NCBI RefSeq assembly: GCF_002097535.1
Contig: NZ_CP020772.1
Coordinates: 3,929,501 to 3,993,500 of the forward strand
DNA from: Halobacillus mangrovi
GTDB taxonomy: Bacteria; Bacillota; Bacilli; Bacillales; Halobacillaceae
Direction: 5' to 3'
Length of the DNA stretch: 64,000 nucleotides
Positions 41,598-49,531 of the stretch are shown here, in pieces. The notes beneath the pieces are model-generated. The model had not been told where the DNA came from. It did no database searches and worked only from the letters and a program-made list of their open reading frames with translations. Position 1 is the first letter of the stretch. Every line of letters begins with the position of its first letter. A program made the position numbers and the translations under genes.

Positions 41598-41707
41598 TTC
41601 TACTACAAAATGGTCAGAATAGTCTGTTATGATAAGGATAAAGTCATGAAAAATTTAACAATTAACTGTCCGGAGTTTGTGACAGCAGAGAAAGGAACGG
41701 CTGCCTC

Positions 41708-43126
41708 ATGCGGAGTAAATCCAAATGGATCGGTATCGTTGCCGTCCTCCTTGCTTTTGCAGTAGGTACGTATGTAATGACTGCAGATAGCGATCAGAAA
41801 CTGACGTACTCAAAAGATTCAAAACCTCAACGCAAAGCAAAACCTGTAGATAAAGATCAATTGCCCATTCAATGGAATGAAGTGGATACATATACACAAG
41901 TGCAGGACTTTTTTGATGAATATATTCCTGGCCTACAATTAGCGAGGGAATACAACGTAACCACCACTATCAATCAATCTGCACCAATTCCTGGCAGAGA
42001 CGGACGGATGCAAGTTAATGAAGTTTGGCATAGCGGTCACGTGATTCACATTTTCTACAGTATTGACCTTTCTGCGCTTATTGAAGGTGGCCCTCCCGGT
42101 GATGCTCCCTATCTAAAACAGATTTCGATAGAAGATAACGATGGAATAGAGGACCAGACGCTTCGCTCCTTTGGACAGCCGATACGATTTGAACAAGGAG
42201 TCATTTTTGAAAATCGATTATACACAGTGGTGCAGATCCCTCCAATCACAGAAACTAATAGCCCTCCTGGCAAGTGGGATCCTGAAAACACGATTCCTTT
42301 TGACCAAACCTTATCTACTCTATTTCAACTGGAGTTTGGAGGTCAGTCCTATCAACCGGACGCCATCCCAATCCACTATCAATATGATCCAGCCAAAAAC
42401 ATTTTGGGGACTTATACCTTTGATGATGCTTACAGCCAAGAGGGACTTATGGTCGAGCCTCTTGAGTTAAAGCTAGGCATCGAGTTCAGCCATATTAAAC
42501 TGAAAATTAAAAGTGAACATGCACAATTCAATCGTTCCCTGGATGCCACCTTAATCACAGATGAAGATGAACATATCCCATTATCTTTATATCTTAGTGA
42601 GACGAAGCAAGAGGATGTCTATATCGGTTTTGTACGCCCTTTACGTTCCGTACCGCAGAAAGCCACCCTAAAAATAAGAAATATTCATCTCCGAAACGGT
42701 TCGTCCTATAGCTTTTCAGTCGATGTGTCTCAAATTAAAAATAAAAACCAGGAAAATCAGAGAATCGATAAAAAAGTCGCCGAAGCTTTTCAGACAAATG
42801 TTTACCTGAGAGAGATTTCAAGCCGAGGTGCAGCGGGAGTTGACTTAAGCTTAGCCTTTCGTCCACAGAATTATGAGCAGACGACTAAACTAATCGGTGT
42901 TTCCCCAAGCCCCTTAGATAGTGAAAGCTATGAACGCCCACAAGTCGTTCACTTAGAAAATGATAAGGGTGAAGCTACACAAACAGAATATGGTGGTTCA
43001 GAACGTAGCGCATTTATTACTATTGAAGAAGATTTACTGACAGGTGCTAACCAACTGGAAGTGACTGTAAAAGATATTGTATTTTCAAAGAAAATTGACC
43101 AAACGTTCGAAATTGACCTCGAATAG
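41708..43126 (+). CDS. Membrane-anchored extracytoplasmic protein, paralogue 1
   Basis: Protein of 472 residues with a basic start, one membrane helix (about 7-26, IGIVAVLLAFAVGTYVMTA) and a large beta-rich outside domain. It lies 25 bp before a paralogue with the same layout; both share DGRMQVNEVWHSG / DGRIQINELWHNG, FYSIDLS / LYSIDLS, the LGTYTF motif near residue 240, and the end FEID/FEAK. The layout (N-terminal helix, immunoglobulin-like outside part) recalls DUF4179/DUF5643-type anti-sigma-like proteins, but no sigma gene is adjacent. Function unknown. Confidence 0.75.
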   Translation: MRSKSKWIGIVAVLLAFAVGTYVMTADSDQKLTYSKDSKPQRKAKPVDKDQLPIQWNEVDTYTQVQDFFDEYIPGLQLAREYNVTTTINQSAPIPGRDGRMQVNEVWHSGHVIHIFYSIDLSALIEGGPPGDAPYLKQISIEDNDGIEDQTLRSFGQPIRFEQGVIFENRLYTVVQIPPITETNSPPGKWDPENTIPFDQTLSTLFQLEFGGQSYQPDAIPIHYQYDPAKNILGTYTFDDAYSQEGLMVEPLELKLGIEFSHIKLKIKSEHAQFNRSLDATLITDEDEHIPLSLYLSETKQEDVYIGFVRPLRSVPQKATLKIRNIHLRNGSSYSFSVDVSQIKNKNQENQRIDKKVAEAFQTNVYLREISSRGAAGVDLSLAFRPQNYEQTTKLIGVSPSPLDSESYERPQVVHLENDKGEATQTEYGGSERSAFITIEEDLLTGANQLEVTVKDIVFSKKIDQTFEIDLE

Positions 43127-43151
43127 AAGAAAGGATGGCTAACTGACATCT

Positions 43152-44588
43152 ATGCATATGAAAAAACAAAAGAAGTGGTTTATCGTTGCGGCTGTTTTTC
43201 TCGCATTCGCTATAGGCGCCTATGTCACCACTGCTGATCAAGAAGAAAAACTCCAATACAGTAAGGAAACAAAACTGCAGCGAAAAGCCAAAGCGGTCGA
43301 AAAGGAGAATCTTCCATTATCCTGGAGGGAAGTCGAGAGCGAAGAAGAGATAAAAGAATTTTACGAAGGTAAGATTAGAAGCCTAAAACTTGCTCGTGAT
43401 AAAGGTTTAACGACTAAGCCGCAGGTTTCTACATCTGTTCAAAGGCGGGACGGTAGAATTCAAATTAACGAGTTATGGCACAATGGACGAGTCGTCCACA
43501 TTCTTTATAGTATTGATTTATCTACCCTAGTAAGCGAGGAAAAGAATAAATATACTCGGCCTCCTTCTTTGCAGTCGCTTCAATTGGAGGCGGCAAGTCA
43601 ATCAGAGATATCTGTTGAGACCTTTGGAAGACCCATTAAATTCCCGGAAGGAGTCATCTTTAAAAATCGTCTGTACACGTTCGCTCAAGTTCCTTCATTT
43701 ACTGGGAAAGGAGTCCCAGAGGACAGAAATACCAGGTTTAAACCATTTGATAAGGAGTTAGCAACAACCTTCAATTTTCATATTAATGGACAAGCATTTC
43801 AAACGGAACCCGTTCCTTTACATTATATTTACAGCCCGGAGGAACATCACCTTGGCACGTACACCTTTAGCAAGACATATGAGGAAAAAGGTCTCATGAT
43901 CCATCCTCTCGAGCTTAATATGGGACTGGATAAAAACACATTTACAATTAAAATCAGAGACAAAGCTGGTGCATTCAATCAAATGATTGAAGGAGCAATT
44001 TTGATGGGCAATGGCCAGAGAATTTCCCTGGCACCGGCACTAGAAAAGATCTCCGGAAAAGAAGGCGTATACGAAACAGAATTTTATACAAGCTTTGAAG
44101 GTAAGAAGCCCCCCGAAACAATTACCTTCAACCTTGAGCGAGTACATCTTGCAGGAGATGACTCTTATTCATTCGACTTGGAGGTTTCGGAAAAAGATTT
44201 AAATAACGCAAGCCGCAAGCTTGTTGATAAAAAAATTGCGGAAGCCAAGGGTACTGATATTATTTTAATGCAAAAGAATCAACACGGCTCGCGTAATAGC
44301 ATGAATGTGCAATTAAACTTCCGCCCTCAGGATCATGAACAAGAAGAGGTGTTAGTATCTTCTTCTCCAGCATTTTATTCTAAAACTCCAGATCAGCGGC
44401 CTAAAAATGTCCACATTAAGAGTGACAACGGAAAGGCCGATAAAGTGCTGATGAGGGGATCAGGCGACTTCGGCTATTTCGACGTGAAAGAAGATTTAAT
44501 CAAGGGAGCCTCAAACTTAAGCGTAACAGTCAAGAATGTACCTCACGCCAAAAAAATCAACCATTCTTTTGAAGCCAAAAAACAATAA
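43152..44588 (+). CDS. Membrane-anchored extracytoplasmic protein, paralogue 2
   Basis: Protein of 478 residues, tandem duplicate of the gene before it, with which it is alignable from end to end (rough identity a third to a half by eye). N-terminal helix FIVAAVFLAFAIGAYVTTA; then ADQEEKLQYSKETKLQRKAK parallels SDQKLTYSKDSKPQRKAK of paralogue 1. ATGs at 43152 and 43158 are both possible; the ribosome binding site AAGGATGG is rather far upstream. Probably one operon, ended by the terminator at 44597. Confidence 0.75.
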   Translation: MHMKKQKKWFIVAAVFLAFAIGAYVTTADQEEKLQYSKETKLQRKAKAVEKENLPLSWREVESEEEIKEFYEGKIRSLKLARDKGLTTKPQVSTSVQRRDGRIQINELWHNGRVVHILYSIDLSTLVSEEKNKYTRPPSLQSLQLEAASQSEISVETFGRPIKFPEGVIFKNRLYTFAQVPSFTGKGVPEDRNTRFKPFDKELATTFNFHINGQAFQTEPVPLHYIYSPEEHHLGTYTFSKTYEEKGLMIHPLELNMGLDKNTFTIKIRDKAGAFNQMIEGAILMGNGQRISLAPALEKISGKEGVYETEFYTSFEGKKPPETITFNLERVHLAGDDSYSFDLEVSEKDLNNASRKLVDKKIAEAKGTDIILMQKNQHGSRNSMNVQLNFRPQDHEQEEVLVSSSPAFYSKTPDQRPKNVHIKSDNGKADKVLMRGSGDFGYFDVKEDLIKGASNLSVTVKNVPHAKKINHSFEAKKQ

Positions 44589-44596
44589 AAAGTAAG

Positions 44597-44627
44597 AAAA
44601 GCAGAGGTACTAATCCTCTGCTTTTTT
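44597..44627. terminator. Bidirectional intrinsic terminator
   Basis: AAAAGCAGAGG and CCTCTGCTTTT around a 7-base loop, between the paralogue operon and a convergent hydrolase. Confidence 0.88.
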
Positions 44628-45396
44628 AAACGATTTGTTTTTTCTGCAAGAAATCCCTTACCGTTTCATTGAATATCGGCCAATGGGTAGCTGGAGTTTG
44701 ATGATACGCACACTCAATGATCGCGAGCGTAGCGTCATGGCATTGGTTGTAATACTTCGCATGATAATTAATCCAGAACTCTTTATTCCCATATAGTACT
44801 AAGAGTGGTACAGTTAGCTGTTTCAACCGGCGGCTGCAATCAAAGTGAAGCGCTCGATTATAAAACTCATACCAGGCCTCGGGATCAGATTTTGCCATAT
44901 GTTCGTTCAACTCACGTTTAATTTCAGGATCTCTGAAGTGAGAGTGACTAAGCAGCTTCGCTAAAGTTTCAGGACTTTTTCTTACCCATTCCATCCCCGC
45001 TAAAAATTCAAGGCGCAGACCGCCCGTATCTACCTTCGGGAAGCCGCCGGCAAGCACTACTCCGTTGACCCGATCAGGAAAGGTAAGCGCAAATTCCTGT
45101 GCGACCATCCCTCCGCACGAATAACCAACAATGACTGTTTTCTGAAGCTTCAAGTGATCTAACAACTGCCTGACTTCACGAGCATAAAAGCTGATATCAG
45201 GAGCTTTGGATATAACTTCGGAGTCTCCATTTCCGCTCAAATCCGGGAATATAACGCGATAATGTTTTGCTAATTCATGCTGCTGGCGAAATACTTTTCT
45301 TCCCATGCCTGGGGGATGAATAAAAATGATTGCTTCCCCGTTTCCCATATCATCATAAAAAAGTTGTTTTCCACCTTGACCTGTATAGTAAGGCAT
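44626..45396 (-). CDS. Alpha/beta hydrolase
   Basis: Cytosolic alpha/beta-hydrolase of 256 residues. Oxyanion segment IFIHPPGMG, nucleophile elbow GYSCGG, acid region LLVLYGNKEFW (Asn rather than Asp at the usual place, so the acid residue is unclear), and the histidine in THWPIFNETV. The elbow has Cys after the Ser. Resembles esterase/epoxide-hydrolase-like members; substrate unknown. The ATG at 45396 is better spaced from GAGGG than the one at 45402. Confidence 0.82.
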   Translation of the reverse strand: MPYYTGQGGKQLFYDDMGNGEAIIFIHPPGMGRKVFRQQHELAKHYRVIFPDLSGNGDSEVISKAPDISFYAREVRQLLDHLKLQKTVIVGYSCGGMVAQEFALTFPDRVNGVVLAGGFPKVDTGGLRLEFLAGMEWVRKSPETLAKLLSHSHFRDPEIKRELNEHMAKSDPEAWYEFYNRALHFDCSRRLKQLTVPLLVLYGNKEFWINYHAKYYNQCHDATLAIIECAYHQTPATHWPIFNETVRDFLQKKQIV

Positions 45397-45553
45397 TTTC
45401 ATCCCTCGCTCATCATTGATGGTATCTTAGGTTTTCCGCATTCCCCTGAAATATACAAGGAGGACGAGTCCAATTAAGGTGAATGTTAAATTGACACGTT
45501 TATTTTGTGAATCGTAAACTAGAGGTTGAGGTTGATTTTGGAAGGAGAAAGTT

Positions 45554-46129
45554 ATGAAGAGTAAACTGTTGATTGTAACATTCGGAATTTTATCCCTCAT
45601 TCTCGCAGCTTGTGGGTCCACAGGGCTTAGCGATACACTTGATTGGGAAGTCAAAGATTTCAAAGCCACTACCCAAGATGAAGAATCATTTTCTGTATCT
45701 GAGCTGGAAGGAAAAGTTTGGCTGGCCAACTTTATCTTTACTTCTTGCGAAACGATTTGTCCGCCCATGACACGCAATATGGCAAAGGTACAGGATATGT
45801 TGAAAGAAGAAGGAGTAGAGGCTGAAATTGTCTCCTTCAGTGTTGATCCTACAGTAGATACACCAGAGAAATTGAAGGAGTTTGGCCGAGAGCACGGAGC
45901 GGACTTTAGCAATTGGACGTTCGTGACTGAATATAAACAAGAACAAATTCAGAATTTCGCTCAGGAAAGCTTCAAAACGGTTGCTATGAAGACGGAAGGA
46001 AACGACCAGGTCACTCACGGCTCTTCCATTTACTTAGTTGGTAAAGATGGCAAAGTACTTAAAAAATATAAAGGGGACGTCGATGTACCTTACGAACAAA
46101 TTGTCGAGGACGTAAAAGCGGCAAAATAA
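45554..46129 (+). CDS. SCO/SenC/PrrC family lipoprotein (2)
   Basis: Second SCO homologue, 191 residues. Lipobox with C20 (LILAACGS), metal/thiol site C65-x3-C69 (TSCETICPPMT) and H155 (QVTHGSSIY). It is clearly paralogous to the protein at 37107-37673 (shared SCET(V/I)CPPMTRNM and YSNWTF/FSNWTF). Two SCO proteins may divide copper delivery and thiol reduction. AAGGAG lies before the ATG. Confidence 0.9.
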   Translation: MKSKLLIVTFGILSLILAACGSTGLSDTLDWEVKDFKATTQDEESFSVSELEGKVWLANFIFTSCETICPPMTRNMAKVQDMLKEEGVEAEIVSFSVDPTVDTPEKLKEFGREHGADFSNWTFVTEYKQEQIQNFAQESFKTVAMKTEGNDQVTHGSSIYLVGKDGKVLKKYKGDVDVPYEQIVEDVKAAK

Positions 46130-46133
46130 ATAA

Positions 46134-46181
46134 GAAAGAACCCTCTGGCCATCATTTACTTACTGCCAGAGGGTTCTTTAA
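46134..46181 (+). terminator. Intrinsic terminator after the second SCO gene
   Basis: AAAGAACCCTCTGGC and GCCAGAGGGTTCTTT around a 16-base loop. Confidence 0.9.
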
Positions 46182-46236
46182 TTAGACTGTATTAATCTTG
46201 TTGTTAGTTTTCCTGGGTAAAGCTTCCTTATCTGAA

Positions 46237-46606
46237 AACTTCAATTCGATATAATTTTGGAGGCTTTTTCCGTTAACCAGTACCAGGAAAGGTAGTCGAG
46301 GAAATCGCTCGCTTTCCGCGGGGATGACGGCAAGCTTCCTCGGTTTATCAACCTGTGGGATCTTGCCAGCCATATCATTCCCGCAGGAGTCTCACAATTT
46401 CCCCTCCCACCTTACGTTTGTATGGCTTAACGGAAGCACTGAAACAGAAACAACTTATTTTGACTCTTTATAACAATAGTACAGCAATTAATACCTGTAG
46501 GAACTTCATTCTAATGTTATTTTTAAGCTACTAATGCCATGAGGAATCCAACAAAGGCAGCCACTTGGATACAGAAACTCAATCTGAAAGAGTTCGTTAG
46601 CCTAAT
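46237..46606 (-). repeat. Dispersed GC-rich element, copy C
   Basis: Same family as 25235-25607. Outer arms TTCCGTTAA (46269) and TTAACGGAA (46424) pair; GAGGAAAT pairs with ATTTCC further in. On the minus strand: GAGACTCCTGCGGGAATGAT, GGCTGGCAAGATCCC, AAACCGAGGAAGCTTGCCG, CCGCGGAAAGCGAGCG. The trailing block GGATACAGAAACTCAATCTG to GTTCGTTA (46569-46598) also matches copy B. Confidence 0.82.
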
Positions 46607-46613
46607 GTTGGAT

Positions 46614-46861
46614 GGGATGCCTGGAAAATGATGAGACTCCCGCGGGAGAAGGAGCTAGGCGAGACCCCACAGAGAGCGTAGCGAACGAGGAGGCTTGACA
46701 GTTCCCCCGCAGGAAAGTGTTCAAATGCGGAATTGCCCTGGTAGACACGACTCGCATAAGCAGCACATAAAAAGGAATGGTCTCTTTCATTCCGTTGATG
46801 TGCTGCTTATGACGCGAGTGTCTGGGCGATGCAGCTGGCCGAATTATTTTCCAGGCATCCC
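46614..46861 (+). repeat. Large hairpin element, copy D, with internal stem-loop
   Basis: Perfect 16-bp terminal arms, GGGATGCCTGGAAAAT (46614-46629) and ATTTTCCAGGCATCCC (46846-46861). The core has GAGACTCCCGCGGGAGAAG, GACCCC, GCGAACGAGGAGGCTTGACA and CCCCCGCAGG, as in copies B and C. A second long stem lies inside: AGACA, CTCGC, ATAAGCAGCACAT (46743-46768) against ATGTGCTGCTTAT, GCGAG, TGTCT (46798-46823), capped by GGAATG/CATTCC. No reading frame in the 850-bp gap 46130-46980 is credible as a gene. Confidence 0.82.
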
Positions 46862-46980
46862 TAACTCTTTTATAGAAGGAACCTACCACGAAATAAAGCC
46901 TTCAACACCTTGATACTTTACTATAAATTTTATGACTGTAAGCAATCTACAAAAACAAAAACTACTGTCTTATATAGCCT

Positions 46981-47883
46981 TTAATTAAATAAAGATGAAA
47001 TGAAGTTGCTTAGTGAACGGAAAAAGCTTTGTACAGCCGATTTCAAGTTGTTCCAGAACCCTTCATCATTGACTAAGTCTTGAATGCTCCCTGTTAAATC
47101 ATCTAATTGGTTACGCACTTGATCGAAGTCTATATTCAGATTCCGCATTTGTTCAAATAAATCCGTCAATCGCTGACGATCTTCAGGGCTGAGCTCTATA
47201 TTCAGTGAATTAAGCTGTTCTTCCACAATTTGCTCGACTTCTTCCCTTGTTGCAGGGTCCTGCTCAGCAATGGCTTTCTTAATTTCTGTCAGCAACTCGC
47301 TAATTTTATCCTTGTCAATGCCTTCTTCTTCAGCAATGGATGTGGCAACGTCCAACTCTTTGCTTGCCACTTGCATTCTTTCCTCATCAAGTTTTACGCC
47401 TTTAGCATCGTAAGCTTTGTAGATCCCCGTAAGAGCGGAGTGTCCGCTAACCTTTACAGAAGAGGCTACAAGAACCTCTGCATTTTCTACCCCTGCGGTT
47501 AGAAGTGCATTGGAGTACATTTCTTTCGTTACCTGAGTAATGTTGTCTGGTGTTACAATATCTATCGTGAGCCCTGCACCGTTTTCTTTATGCAGGATCT
47601 TTACTGAAGAGTACATATTAGAATTCGGATTTCCTCCGATGTAGTTCGCTAAATCTTGGCCATTGACCGTAAACTCATCCACCTGGTCATGTTGATCGAC
47701 CTTCAGAAGGTCTGCTACTTCTGATTTTTGTGAATCAGATAGAGCTTCTCCGTAAACGACAATCGGCAAACCTAATTTCTCGTTGATGCCCTGATCATTG
47801 GTTGAAGCATGACTTACTTTCAATCCAGCAAAACTGGAAACGAAAAGCATGACAAGCGCGAGAATGGTTACTAGTTTTTTCAT
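46981..47883 (-). CDS. DUF1002 secreted protein, YpuA-like
   Basis: Secreted protein of 300 residues with a signal peptide (1-26, ending VSHAS). The N-terminal half matches DUF1002 / B. subtilis YpuA: VVYGEALSDSQKSEVADLL, SSVKILHKENGAGLTIDIVT and EVLVASSVKVSGHSALTGIY. The second half is helical and charged and ends with FFRSLSNFISSLFN, an amphipathic tail. Function unknown; in the cell it would lie outside or in the wall. Monocistronic. Confidence 0.85.
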   Translation of the reverse strand: MKKLVTILALVMLFVSSFAGLKVSHASTNDQGINEKLGLPIVVYGEALSDSQKSEVADLLKVDQHDQVDEFTVNGQDLANYIGGNPNSNMYSSVKILHKENGAGLTIDIVTPDNITQVTKEMYSNALLTAGVENAEVLVASSVKVSGHSALTGIYKAYDAKGVKLDEERMQVASKELDVATSIAEEEGIDKDKISELLTEIKKAIAEQDPATREEVEQIVEEQLNSLNIELSPEDRQRLTDLFEQMRNLNIDFDQVRNQLDDLTGSIQDLVNDEGFWNNLKSAVQSFFRSLSNFISSLFN

Positions 47884-48169
47884 AGATCTCGACCCCTTAT
47901 AGTAGAATCAAATTTCGTTTAACCTTATGCTAAACTTAACGACTATTATACATAACTTTCTTAAATGTACATCGATAATTCGCATCATTTCCTATCAATC
48001 ACAATCAATATACGATAAACAGCATTCGCAAGTTTCAATTTTTTTATGAGGGCTGTGTTCGTTATAATAATTTTCTTTTAAAAAACAGGCTGAACCACCG
48101 GTTATTAAGCAAGATCTTTTATCATTAGGTAACAAATTTTATGTATAACTATTGAATGGAAGTGACTCT

Positions 48170-48574
48170 ATGAACATTTTCAAAACAATTGGACTTTATA
48201 TTTTTGCGGCAGGCTTGTTCTATGCCGGTGTAACCCACTTTATTTATGATCATGGTTTTGCACGTATGCTCCCAGGTTGGGTGCCTCTAAAGCTTATTAT
48301 TGTCTATGTAACGGGTATTACGGAATGGCTGTTAGCTTTGCTTCTAATCTTTCCTCAGACAAGAAGAGCGGCCGGGTTTGGCACGACTGCTTTTTTGGTA
48401 CTTGTTTTACCTGCAAATATTTATGCAGCCATTTATGGAATTCCAGCCCCATGGAGTGAAGAAACGCCACGTCTCGCTCTTTGGATTCGCCCTTTATTCC
48501 AGCCGCTTCTTATATGGTGGGTTCTTGTTGTGTCCAAACATTCGAATCGTCAAAAAGGGTTTGATACACTATAA
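48170..48574 (+). CDS. DoxX-family membrane protein
   Basis: Four-helix membrane protein of 134 residues of the DoxX/DoxD-like group (TIGLYIFAAGLFYAGVTHF at the N terminus; ITEWLLALLLIFPQTRRAAG in the middle). The ATG at 48170 follows GGAAGTG; an upstream TTG in frame lacks a site. It sits 25 bp before a DJ-1/PfpI gene, so the two are probably an operon. DoxX proteins have been tied to redox and thiol stress; role here is inferred. Confidence 0.82.
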   Translation: MNIFKTIGLYIFAAGLFYAGVTHFIYDHGFARMLPGWVPLKLIIVYVTGITEWLLALLLIFPQTRRAAGFGTTAFLVLVLPANIYAAIYGIPAPWSEETPRLALWIRPLFQPLLIWWVLVVSKHSNRQKGFDTL

Positions 48575-48599
48575 CTAGCCCAACAAAAGGAGGAACAAT

Positions 48600-49127
48600 A
48601 TGCGTTTAGAAAATAAAAAAGTCATCGCACTTGTCAGCCAGGACTTTGAAGATTTAGAACTATGGTACCCGCTCCTCCGCCTTCAAGAAGAAGGGGCAAC
48701 AGTTCACCTGGTTGGTGAAGAGGCAGGAAAAGAGTATGGAGGAAAATACGGGGTTCCGGCAAAAGCAGATTACTCTTTCGATGATATCAACCCTGCCGAT
48801 TACGATGGAATTCTCGTCCCAGGAGGATGGTCCCCCGATAAACTTCGTCGTTTTGACAAAGTCATCGAAATGGTCCGCCATATGGACGAACAGAGAAAAC
48901 CAATCGGACAAATTTGCCACGCAGGATGGGTGCTGATTTCAGCTGATATTTTACAAGGAAGAAAAGTTACAAGTACCCCCGGTATAAAAGATGATATGAA
49001 AAATGCCGGTGCCACTTGGTACGATGAAGCCGTAGTTCAAGACGAGCATATTGTCTCTGCCCGCCGTCCACCTGATTTACCACCTTATGCAAAAGCCTAT
49101 GCTGATTTACTAGCTGAAAAAAAGTAA
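48600..49127 (+). CDS. DJ-1/PfpI family protein (general stress protein 18-like)
   Basis: Class I glutamine-amidotransferase-like protein of 175 residues. The nucleophile elbow holds C106-H107 (GQICHAGW); the Glu of the triad is near the N terminus (SQDFEDLELW). Similar to B. subtilis YfkM/YraA, which help against electrophiles such as methylglyoxal or act on damaged proteins. AAAGGAGG precedes the ATG. Second gene of a probable operon with DoxX. Confidence 0.88.
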   Translation: MRLENKKVIALVSQDFEDLELWYPLLRLQEEGATVHLVGEEAGKEYGGKYGVPAKADYSFDDINPADYDGILVPGGWSPDKLRRFDKVIEMVRHMDEQRKPIGQICHAGWVLISADILQGRKVTSTPGIKDDMKNAGATWYDEAVVQDEHIVSARRPPDLPPYAKAYADLLAEKK

Positions 49128-49166
49128 AGGTTTAAGCAACTATCACTTTCCAGGTGAAGGGTGCTG

Positions 49167-49203
49167 AAAAAAGACGAAATCACATATGATTTCGTCTTTT
49201 TTT
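49167..49203 (+). terminator. Intrinsic terminator
   Basis: AAAGACGAAATC and GATTTCGTCTTT around ACATAT, followed by T-run. Confidence 0.9.
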
Positions 49204-49236
49204 ATTGCCGTACGACGACACCTCTTACTGTCTGCT

Positions 49237-49270
49237 ATTCCTGCAGAAGTCTTTCGTTCTCTTCCCCTCA
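49237..49270 (-). repeat. Fragment of the dispersed element
   Basis: ATTCCTGCAGAAGTCTTTCG and TCTTCCCCTCAC resemble one end of copies B and C (ATTCCCGCAGGAGTCTCACC ... TTTCCCTCCTCACC). It is probably a decayed partial copy in the 404-bp gap before the NlpC/P60 gene. Confidence 0.45.
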
Positions 49271-49301
49271 CATGATTGAATAACAGGGTGCATTAAGACT
49301 G

Positions 49302-49483
49302 GAATTTTCACCTGTAAAAAAGTTTTTATCTTGGCTTAATGTCAGTGCAACCTTGTTACAGAATTCTTCTGTTAGACTGGGATTGGTTTGAAAGGCGTGT
49401 TGAAATGATCAAGTAACATAACAGCTGACTAGAAAACGATCATTTAAGAAACCGATTTATAGACAACCTGAATTTTCACCTGT
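49302..49483 (+). promoter_or_regulatory. Direct repeat upstream of the NlpC/P60 gene
   Basis: GAATTTTCACCTGT occurs at 49302-49315 and again at 49470-49483, 168 bp apart, in the leader of the NlpC/P60 gene. It could be a regulator site or a duplication scar; no matching factor is recognised. Confidence 0.4.
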
Positions 49484-49531
49484 CTTTCAAACTGTCAACT
49501 TCAGCAAGAATCTGAGCAAGGAGGAATTCAA

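Noticed and set aside
45427..45912. 161-codon minus-strand frame opposite the second SCO gene
   Set aside because: It is antisense to a well-supported gene with lipobox and CxxxC site, and has no ribosome binding site.
46182..46889. Frames of 63-95 codons in the 850-bp gap
   Set aside because: They fall within the repeat copies C and D, and their codons follow the inverted repeats.
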